Shown: piece by piece, positions 1 to 4,819 of the stretch | How positions within the stretch are numbered: position 1 is the first letter of the stretch | How the letters are laid out: each line of letters begins with the position of its first letter | Assembly: GCA_002391465.1 (NCBI GenBank) | Contig: DGFC01000022.1 | Location: 1 to 5,635 of the forward strand | Reading direction: 5' to 3' | From: Firmicutes bacterium UBA3910 | GTDB taxonomy: Bacteria; Bacillota; Limnochordia; Darwinibacteriales; Darwinibacteriaceae | DNA length: 5,635 nt | Made by a program: the position numbers and the translations under genes | The notes under the pieces: model-generated | Seen by the model: the letters and a program-made list of their open reading frames with translations, nothing else | The model's database searches: none | What the model was told of the DNA's origin: nothing

Positions 1-11
1 ACTCGCCGCCA
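1..11 (+). tRNA. possible 3' end of a tRNA gene (partial)
   Basis: The first eleven bases read as a 7-nt acceptor strand (ACTCGCC), a discriminator G and an encoded CCA. A rho-independent terminator follows 11 nt later, which is the usual arrangement downstream of a Firmicutes tRNA. The implied 5' acceptor strand would be GGCGAGU, and a G discriminator is seen in tRNA-Ser, -Asn, -Asp, -Gln and -Trp; a GG-starting acceptor would suit Ser best. The T arm and the rest of the molecule lie outside the window, so the identity is a guess. The alternative is the tail of a coding frame ending at TAA 16-18. Confidence 0.33.
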
Positions 12-22
12 AGATTAATTTT

Positions 23-54
23 AACCCTACACTTTCGTGTAGGGTTTTTTCTTT
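23..54 (+). terminator. rho-independent terminator
   Basis: A perfect 10-bp stem (AACCCTACAC at 23-32 with GTGTAGGGTT at 37-46) closes a TTTC tetraloop. The T-rich run TTTTTTCTTT follows at 45-54, its first bases shared with the stem. The T run lies on the + strand side only, so it ends whatever transcript enters from the left (possibly a tRNA) and insulates the trpP unit. Confidence 0.9.
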
Positions 55-216
55 ACGCTGTGAATGTCTCATCCACCGCAAACTGGAAAAGCCCATCGGT
101 TGGTTTAGCACCCGGTGGCTGCTTCCTCCCTCCATATATCGTGCGCATTCTGACTTGTTCTTTGCTTGTTTTCGCAGTAGTTCTGGGCTATTTATGTGCC
201 TTGGGAAAATTTATCC

Positions 217-245
217 TTGCACAAAACAGATTTACGTGATATTAT
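217..245 (+). promoter_or_regulatory. probable sigma-A promoter of trpP, extended -10
   Basis: The -10 box TATTAT (240-245, five of six consensus bases) is preceded by TGA at 237-239, an extended -10 TGn motif. A weak -35, TTGCAC (217-222), lies exactly 17 nt upstream. Transcription would start near 251-253, only about 10-15 nt before the triplet-repeat tract. This placement means the GTG at 196 and the GTG at 247 cannot start the protein made from this transcript. Confidence 0.65.
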
Positions 246-259
246 TGTGGAAATTGTAT

Positions 260-267
260 GGAAAGGA
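260..267 (+). promoter_or_regulatory. Shine-Dalgarno site of trpP
   Basis: The purine run GGAAAGGA ends 9 nt before TTG 277, a normal spacing, and falls inside the predicted leader just after the expected transcription start. It is the main reason for choosing TTG 277 over GTG 316, which has only SD-like GAG triplets upstream. The site abuts the first GAG triplet at 269, so a protein bound to the tract would block ribosome access. Confidence 0.55.
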
Positions 268-268
268 C

Positions 269-314
269 GAGACGAGTTGAGAAGAGTAGAAAAGACGAGA
301 AGAGCTGAGATTAG
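269..314 (+). promoter_or_regulatory. putative TRAP-binding (G/U)AG repeat tract in the trpP mRNA
   Basis: Nine strict (G/T)AG triplets lie in 46 nt. GAG occurs at 269, 274, 279 and 284, TAG at 287, GAG at 297, 302 and 307, and TAG at 312. Within each run the period is exactly 5 nt (triplet plus 2-nt spacer). There is one phase break between 284 and 287, and an AAG at 292 keeps the second run in register; another AAG sits at 263. TRAP, the tryptophan-activated 11-subunit ring protein of Bacillus, binds about 9-11 such triplets with 2-3 nt spacers, and B. subtilis trpP (yhaG) is a known target repressed at translation. Here the tract overlaps the translation start, so tryptophan-dependent repression of ribosome binding is the likely outcome. 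No TRAP gene (mtrB) is visible in the window. Confidence 0.8.
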
Positions 315-831
315 AGTGTCGGATTTGGTGTTGGCGGGCCTTATGGTGGGGCTGGGTCTGGTTTTGCACGGGGTTTTCCCGGGCATTTTTGCTGGTATGA
401 AACCAGATTTCTCCTTGATCATGCTGTTCATTGTGATCATGGTGATACCTGACAACAGGGTCAGGGTGGCCGCTGGCTTGGCCACAGCGGTGATCACGGC
501 CATGACCACGAGTTTTCCCAATGGACAGATTGCCAACATCGTGGACAAGATCATTACCACGGCAGCTGTCATGGGTCTGACCGCTGTGCTGCCCAAGCAG
601 ATCAAGGTTGTGCTGGTGGGCGTGATCGGAACTCTGATCAGTGGTACAGTGTTCCTGGGAACGGCAGCCTTGGTAGGCGGTCTTCCTGCTACCTTCATAT
701 CCTTAATGATGGCTGTGGTTCTGCCGGCCACGGGAATCAACACAGTTGCCCTGTTTGTTCTCTACCCCTTGGCAGCCAAACTCTATTCCATGCAGGTTGT
801 CCAGAGGGTATCTCCGCAGAAGGCAAGGTAG
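277..831 (+). CDS. trpP: tryptophan transporter, TrpP family
   Basis: Small integral membrane protein expected to import tryptophan. It shows the TrpP pattern of a first membrane helix ending LVLHGVFPG, then GMKPD, a hydrophobic helix, and the conserved loop TTSFPNGQIANIVDK, followed by three to four further hydrophobic segments and a basic tail. The start is set at TTG 277 (184 aa), which has a good SD and lies just downstream of the promoter. GTG 316 would give 171 aa, very close to the roughly 172 aa of the Bacillus protein, and is a real alternative. The frame stays open back to GTG 196 (211 aa), but that start precedes the promoter and lacks an SD. The first 13 residues from TTG 277 are highly charged and unlike the family, as expected if the RNA repeat tract rather than the protein constrains them. 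The gene is monocistronic, with a terminator 59 nt downstream, and is probably repressed when tryptophan is abundant. Confidence 0.85.
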   Translation: MRRVEKTRRAEIRVSDLVLAGLMVGLGLVLHGVFPGIFAGMKPDFSLIMLFIVIMVIPDNRVRVAAGLATAVITAMTTSFPNGQIANIVDKIITTAAVMGLTAVLPKQIKVVLVGVIGTLISGTVFLGTAALVGGLPATFISLMMAVVLPATGINTVALFVLYPLAAKLYSMQVVQRVSPQKAR

Positions 832-889
832 GCCGTTTAATTTTCCTGCAACCTGCGGTACAGAGTAGTCTGCTGGCAGAAAAAACCTT

Positions 890-920
890 GGCCTCGCACT
901 AAAGTGCGGGGCCTTCTTCT
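890..920 (+). terminator. rho-independent terminator after trpP
   Basis: An 11-bp stem pairs GGCCTCGCACT (890-900) with AGTGCGGGGCC (903-913), including one T-G wobble. The apical pair probably opens to give a 4-nt loop. TTCTTCT follows at 914-920. An A run at 880-885 on the left means the hairpin may also work weakly from the other strand, though the converging liv operon lies far away beyond the YchF gene. Confidence 0.75.
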
Positions 921-1047
921 GCGTTAAAGTTTCCGTACCAGCCTCGTTGTGGTGTATGCGGCAAGCATCAAAGGCAGCCATTAGACTGGCTGGCCCATGA
1001 CCCCTTACGTCACTCAGATTGGGAAGTAGGAGGGTACAGTTCAACCG
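921..1047 (+). other. unassigned intergenic segment between two terminators
   Basis: No credible coding frame or known riboswitch motif was recognised here. It contains a hairpin at 973-995 (CAGCCA pairing with TGGCTG around the loop TTAGAC, extended by GG/CC with one bulged G). A possible long-range pairing joins GTACC (935-939) and GGTAC (1033-1037). Together with the + strand terminator at 1048-1076 it could be a small structured RNA or an attenuator-like leader, but no convincing promoter was found for it. T-box, SAM, cobalamin, FMN and TPP signature sequences were looked for by eye and not seen. Confidence 0.3.
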
Positions 1048-1076
1048 CCGGTTCTGGTCTTCCGAACCGGTTTTTA
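1048..1076 (+). terminator. second rho-independent terminator upstream of the YchF-like gene
   Basis: The stem CCGGTTC (1048-1054) pairs with GAACCGG (1064-1070) around a 9-nt loop, followed directly by TTTTTA at 1071-1076. It lies about 130 nt after the trpP terminator and before the promoter candidate at 1110-1118. It therefore serves either as a backup for trpP or as the terminator of an unrecognised RNA from the stretch before it. Confidence 0.75.
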
Positions 1077-1109
1077 CAATTGATTCAGAGTGTCTTTTTG
1101 ATGCAACTA

Positions 1110-1118
1110 TGTTACAAT
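1110..1118 (+). promoter_or_regulatory. candidate extended -10 promoter of the YchF-like gene
   Basis: TGTTACAAT combines a TGn extension with TACAAT, five of six bases matching TATAAT. No good -35 box lies at 16-18 nt, as is tolerated by extended -10 promoters. The start would fall near 1124-1126, giving a leader of about 60 nt, downstream of the terminator at 1048-1076. Confidence 0.5.
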
Positions 1119-1185
1119 TAAGCAGTACATTTTAGCGCACTAGGATTCGAAGTAATCTAGCTGCACACGTTGGAGGAAAACAAAG

Positions 1186-2238
1186 TTGAAGATTGGTATT
1201 ATCGGTAAACCCCAAGCAGGCAAGAGCACCTTGTTCCGCTTGCTAACTAATCACGCTGCCAGTGCCAATGGCAAAGTGCAGATGGCCGTGGGCAGGATTC
1301 CTGATTCCCGGGTGGATGTTCTAGCCAGGCTTCATAACTCCCGCAAGGTGACCTACGCTACCATTGATTTCTGGGACGTTCCTGGCTTTCAGCCCGGCAG
1401 AAACTCCCTGGATTTCCTGCAGTCCGTGCGGGATGTGGATTCCTTAGTGGCGGTGCTGCGGGCTTTTGACGAGGAAACTGTCCCCAGCCTCACAGGGATC
1501 CAACCCTACGAGGATTTCAATGATCTGCAGCAGGAGCTGCTTCTGGCCGACTGGATGCTGTTGGAAACCCGTCTGGAGCGCCTGGCGGGGCAAAGGACTA
1601 AAAACCCCAAGGCCGGGGAGGAGCTGGCTGTTTTGGAGAAATGCAGGGAGACCTTGGAGCAAGATCTGCCCCTGCGCCAGCTGGAGCTCAACTCGGAAGA
1701 GGAGAAGCTATTGCGTACCTATGATTTCTTCACCAAGAAACCCTTGATCGCGGTGGTGAACCTGGACGAGGAGCAGATGCACGCAGACAGCTATCCGCAG
1801 CAGGCAGCACTGGAAGCGGAACTGGCTCGGATAAGTGTTCCCCTGATCAAGGTGAGTGCCCAAATCGAAACGGAGATCAGCGAGCTGGACGCAGAAGACG
1901 CGAGGGTGTTCATGGAGGAGCTGGGAGTGAGCGAGTCCGGAATCGCCCGCATCGCCAACACCGTGTATAGACATCTGGGCCTAATTTCCTTCTTTACCGC
2001 GGGGGAAAAGGAAGTGCACAGCTGGACCATCAACCTGGGCGATACGGCCCGTCGCGCTGCGGGCAAGATCCATTCAGATATCGAAAGGGGTTTCATCCGG
2101 GCCGAGGTAGTGGCCTACGAGGATCTGGTCAGGTGCGGCAGTATGCAGAAAGTGAAGGAGGAGGGTCTTTTCCGTCTGGAAGGGAAGGATTATATTGTGC
2201 AGGATGGTGACGTAATCACCTTCAGGTTCAACGTCTAA
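1186..2238 (+). CDS. divergent YchF/OLA1-family P-loop NTPase with TGS domain
   Basis: Cytoplasmic nucleotide-binding protein of the Obg-related YchF family, whose members usually bind ribosomes and prefer ATP; the cellular role is not settled. P-loop GKPQAGKS is at residues 7-14, where typical YchF has GLPNVGKS. The G3 site is DVPG at 64-67, G4 is NLDE at 192-195 (the NxxE form typical of the family), and SAQ at 224-226 is a G5 candidate. The middle, about 105-170, is helical and charged (possible coiled coil). The C-terminal TGS/DUF933 region, about 266-350, is well conserved: FFTAGEKEVHSWTI, AAGKIHSDIERGFIRAEV and LEGKDYIVQDGDVITFRFNV. The glycine-rich switch II segment of standard YchF is shortened and replaced by PGRNSLDF. 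At 350 aa it is about 13 residues below the usual 363-366, so it is probably a second, specialised YchF rather than the housekeeping copy. The start is TTG, 9 nt after GGAGG (1172-1176). No operon partner is seen. Confidence 0.85.
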   Translation: MKIGIIGKPQAGKSTLFRLLTNHAASANGKVQMAVGRIPDSRVDVLARLHNSRKVTYATIDFWDVPGFQPGRNSLDFLQSVRDVDSLVAVLRAFDEETVPSLTGIQPYEDFNDLQQELLLADWMLLETRLERLAGQRTKNPKAGEELAVLEKCRETLEQDLPLRQLELNSEEEKLLRTYDFFTKKPLIAVVNLDEEQMHADSYPQQAALEAELARISVPLIKVSAQIETEISELDAEDARVFMEELGVSESGIARIANTVYRHLGLISFFTAGEKEVHSWTINLGDTARRAAGKIHSDIERGFIRAEVVAYEDLVRCGSMQKVKEEGLFRLEGKDYIVQDGDVITFRFNV

Positions 2239-2383
2239 TTGAATGGGGCGGGAACAGAGTAAACAGCCAATTGGCGGCCAGCCTCATCACGCCCCGAAGC
2301 GATGGAATTTTCTTTTGCACTATCTACGCCGTTCCTTTAAGCCGTGTATACGGGCCATATATCGAATGGGTGGAGGTAAATTC
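2239..2383. other. intergenic gap between converging genes; weak terminator candidate
   Basis: Both neighbouring genes end here, so terminators are expected, yet none is strong. On the + strand a short interrupted hairpin around 2285-2304 is followed by ATTTTCTTTT at 2307-2316 and is the best candidate for ending the YchF-like transcript. GGGGCG (2245-2250) could pair with CGCCCC (2290-2295) around a 39-nt loop, and GCCAATTGGC (2266-2275) is a 10-bp palindrome inside that loop. No T-run hairpin was found for the minus strand liv operon. Confidence 0.3.
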
Positions 2384-3097
2384 TCAACCCACACCCAGGT
2401 AAATTTCCTGAATACGATCATCCTCCGCTATCTCCCCCGCTGTCCCTGCGGTGACAATGCGTCCTGTTTCCAGTACGCAGGCACGGTGAGAGACCTGCAG
2501 GGCGAGATGGACATTTTGCTCCACCAGAAGGATTGTGGTGGAGCGTTTGTTGATCTCCTGAATAAAGCGGAATATTTCTTCCACCAAGATAGGGGCCAAG
2601 CCCATGGACGGTTCATCTAGGAGCAGCAGCTGGGGCTTACTCATTAGGCCCCTACCCATAGCCAGCATCTGCTGTTCACCACCGCTCAGCGAGCCAGCAT
2701 CCTGTTTTCGCCGTTCCGCTAGACGCGGAAAGAGCTCGTACACAGACTCCAAATCTGCTTTAATTTCCGCCCTATCTCTACGGTGATAGGCACCAAGCAA
2801 GAGGTTTTCTGCCACCGAGAGGCCAGCAAAGATGCGGCGTCCCTCCGGAACGTGCACCAGACCTAACGCAGGCAGGGTATGGCTGGGTGTGTTAGTTACG
2901 TCTTGCCCATTGAAAAACACCCTCCCTCCGGTTTTTGGCAGCAGACCAGACAGTGCTTTGAGGGTAGTTGTTTTTCCCGCACCATTGGAGCCCAAGAGGG
3001 TGAAAATCTCACCTTTCTTCACTTGAAAGCTGATCCCCTTTAGGGCATGAATGACTCCGTAATGGACATTCAGATCCTCTACCGCCAGCATAGTCAT
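2384..3097 (-). CDS. livF: branched-chain amino acid ABC transporter, ATP-binding protein LivF
   Basis: One of the two ATPases that power the LivHMGF importer on the cytoplasmic face. At 237 aa it has the usual LivF length and a complete set of ABC motifs: Walker A GSNGAGKT at 36-43, the LivF-typical VPEGRRIF at 83-90, ABC signature LSGGEQQ at 137-143, Walker B LLLLDEP at 157-163 and LVEQN at 191-195. LivF proteins commonly carry Gln rather than His in this last switch, so this is family-normal. The first ATG overlaps the livG stop as ATGA (4 nt), and AGGGGG (3112-3107) lies 9 nt upstream inside livG, which supports this ATG over the one two codons later. It is the last gene of the operon and probably translationally coupled to livG. 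Confidence 0.93.
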   Translation of the reverse strand: MTMLAVEDLNVHYGVIHALKGISFQVKKGEIFTLLGSNGAGKTTTLKALSGLLPKTGGRVFFNGQDVTNTPSHTLPALGLVHVPEGRRIFAGLSVAENLLLGAYHRRDRAEIKADLESVYELFPRLAERRKQDAGSLSGGEQQMLAMGRGLMSKPQLLLLDEPSMGLAPILVEEIFRFIQEINKRSTTILLVEQNVHLALQVSHRACVLETGRIVTAGTAGEIAEDDRIQEIYLGVG

Positions 3098-3870
3098 GCC
3101 AGATTTCCCCCTAAATAGGCCTCTACCACGCGTCGGTTACTTTGAATAGACTTTGGATCACCGGTTGCTATGAGATGGCCGTAGTCCAGTACGAACAACT
3201 TCTCACACAGGTTCATCACCAACTTCATATCGTGTTCAATGAGTAGGATGGTTATCTGGAGTTCATCCCGGAGGCGGCGGATCAGCTCCAAGAGGGCAGT
3301 TGTCTCCTGGGGGTTCATACCCGCTGCCGGCTCATCCAAAAGCAGGAGCTTAGGATCGAGCATCAGCGCCCGGGCAATTTCCACCCGCCGCTGCTCACCG
3401 TAGGGCAGGCTGCCGGCCAGGTGGTCAGCTTTATCGGCTAAATCCACTAGGGCGAGTACATCCTTGGCCTTGGCAGTGATCTGCGCCTCTTCCCTTCGGA
3501 AACGGGGCGAACGGAATAATCCGCAGAGCAGGGAATACTGCCTATTTTTGTGGTAGGCAATACGCAGATTATCCAGGACGGTGAGGTTCTTAAAGAGCCG
3601 GATGTTCTGAAACGTGCGGGCGATGCCGCAGCGCGCTATGGCATGGGGAGGCTCGTTGGTGAGCCGTTCACTGTTGAAACTGATCTCACCTCCAGTTACT
3701 GGGCAGAGGCCTGTGAGGGCGTTGAAAACAGTGGTCTTGCCCGCCCCGTTGGGGCCAATTAGGCCAGCCAAGGATTGGGGTTGTAGAGCAAAGCTCACTT
3801 GGTCAACAGCTTTTAGGCCTCCAAACTGCACTGAAAGATTATTTACCATAAGTTCAGCTGTGGTCGACAC
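3094..3870 (-). CDS. livG: branched-chain amino acid ABC transporter, ATP-binding protein LivG
   Basis: Second ATPase of the importer, expected to pair with LivF. It is 258 aa with Walker A GPNGAGKT at 39-46, Q-loop RTFQNIRLF (Q88), the LivG-type signature LPYGEQRRVEIARAL from 155, Walker B LLLLDEP at 175-181 and switch histidine IEHDM (H213). All catalytic motifs are intact. The start is GTG, supported by AAAGGAG at 3886-3880 with a 9-nt spacer. The in-frame ATG at 3849 would remove a 17-nt overlap with livM but lies 30 nt from that SD. The insert around 107-130 (KNRQYSLLCGLFRSPRFRREE) is the usual variable LivG region. The C-terminus SNRRVVEAYLGG is typical of the family. Confidence 0.93.
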   Translation of the reverse strand: MSTTAELMVNNLSVQFGGLKAVDQVSFALQPQSLAGLIGPNGAGKTTVFNALTGLCPVTGGEISFNSERLTNEPPHAIARCGIARTFQNIRLFKNLTVLDNLRIAYHKNRQYSLLCGLFRSPRFRREEAQITAKAKDVLALVDLADKADHLAGSLPYGEQRRVEIARALMLDPKLLLLDEPAAGMNPQETTALLELIRRLRDELQITILLIEHDMKLVMNLCEKLFVLDYGHLIATGDPKSIQSNRRVVEAYLGGNLA

Positions 3871-4816
3871 GGGTTCTCGCTCCTTTGAAAAGATTTAGCA
3901 GGCTGTCCAAGGAAAACTCTCTGCCGGCCAGCAGCCCGGCAGGGCGGTAAATCATCACTGCAATGAGCAGGATGGGATAGATAACCATGCGGTACTCAGC
4001 AAATCCCCGCAGGAATTCGGGTAGGACGGTGAGCACAACCGCGGCGACAATGGAACCGGTGATGCTCCCTAGTCCGCCCAAGACTAGCATGATAAGGATA
4101 TCAATGGATTTCAAAAAGCCGATCTGGCTCGGCGTTGGTGCCATATACTGCAGGTAGTGGCTGAAGAGAGCTCCAGCAGTCCCTGCAAAGAAGGCGCCTA
4201 GGGAAAAGGCGAGTACCTTGAAATAGGTGCTGTTTACGCCCAAAGATGCCGCGGCAATCTCATCTTCCCGTACAGCCAGGCACGCTCGCCCGTAATCGGA
4301 GCTTACGAAATTGCGGATCGCCACTACAGTGATGATGGCGGTCAGATAGGCAAGTCCAAACGTGGTGTATTTAGGAATTCCAGAGAACCCCCTGGCACCA
4401 CCCACAGCATTGGTGTTGAGGATGATTACCCGAATGATCTCACCAAAACCGAGGGTGGCAATGGCCAGATAGTCGCCGCGCAGGCGCAGTGCAGGCAAAC
4501 CCACCGCGAGTCCGGTTATGCCCGCAAGTATTCCACCGCAGATCAGAGCAGGCACAAACGGTACCTGCAGCTTGACAGTAAGATAGGCGGATAAATACGC
4601 TCCAATAGCAAAAAAACCCGCATGGCCGATGGAAAATTGCCCCGTAAAACCGTTGATCAAATTCAAACTGACCACCAGAATAACGTTGATGCAGCAGAGG
4701 CTCAGGATCTGCACGTGGTAGGGAAGGAGAACGCCACCGCTTTCCATGAGCCTCACACCTGTGTAAATCAGCAGCAGAATGACAGCCGTGAGCAGGATAC
4801 TTAACTTGTTCTTCAC
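3854..4816 (-). CDS. livM: branched-chain amino acid ABC transporter, permease LivM
   Basis: Membrane subunit that forms the translocation path with LivH. It is 320 aa with an N-terminal hydrophobic helix (about 5-22) and about eight to nine further hydrophobic segments. Diagnostic LivM motifs are LNLINGFTGQFSIGHAGFFA (51-70), LRLRGDYLAIATLGFGEI (110-127), the cytoplasmic coupling loop GRACLAVREDEIAAASLGVN (176-195), GGLGSITG (247-254) and YRPAGLL (290-296). The start is GTG. Its SD, AGAAGGTG at 4830-4823, lies within the last codons of livH, with 8 nt to the start. It begins 3 nt after the livH stop and ends 17 nt inside livG, consistent with tight co-translation. The substrate class is inferred from the family; the missing binding protein would decide it. 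Confidence 0.93.
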   Translation of the reverse strand: MKNKLSILLTAVILLLIYTGVRLMESGGVLLPYHVQILSLCCINVILVVSLNLINGFTGQFSIGHAGFFAIGAYLSAYLTVKLQVPFVPALICGGILAGITGLAVGLPALRLRGDYLAIATLGFGEIIRVIILNTNAVGGARGFSGIPKYTTFGLAYLTAIITVVAIRNFVSSDYGRACLAVREDEIAAASLGVNSTYFKVLAFSLGAFFAGTAGALFSHYLQYMAPTPSQIGFLKSIDILIMLVLGGLGSITGSIVAAVVLTVLPEFLRGFAEYRMVIYPILLIAVMIYRPAGLLAGREFSLDSLLNLFKGARTRVDHS

Positions 4817-4819
4817 CCG

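Noticed and set aside
90..120. Hairpin AGCC-ATCGG pairing with CCGGT-GGCT around a 12-nt loop
   Set aside because: It has a bulge and a long loop, no T run and no flanking gene signal, so it is not distinguishable from chance.
192..743. 183-codon open frame on the minus strand opposite trpP
   Set aside because: It is antisense to a clear TrpP homologue; its Thr/Pro/Ile-rich composition is what the complement of a membrane protein gene gives, and it shows no recognisable domain.
703..1044. 113-codon minus strand frame spanning the trpP end and the intergenic region
   Set aside because: It crosses a strong terminator hairpin, overlaps trpP antisense and resembles no family I know.
1031..1076. 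Possible T-box-like antiterminator before the second terminator
   Set aside because: The conserved T-box sequence (GGGUGGnACCGCG type) is not present; GGGTAC followed by CAACCGCC is only a superficial resemblance.
2516..2530. Gln instead of His in the switch of LivF (LVEQN)
   Set aside because: This is the normal state in LivF proteins and not a defect.
2243..2620. 125-codon + strand frame after the YchF-like gene
   Set aside because: Most of it is antisense to livF and there is no usable ribosome site; the product has low-information, Arg/His-rich sequence.
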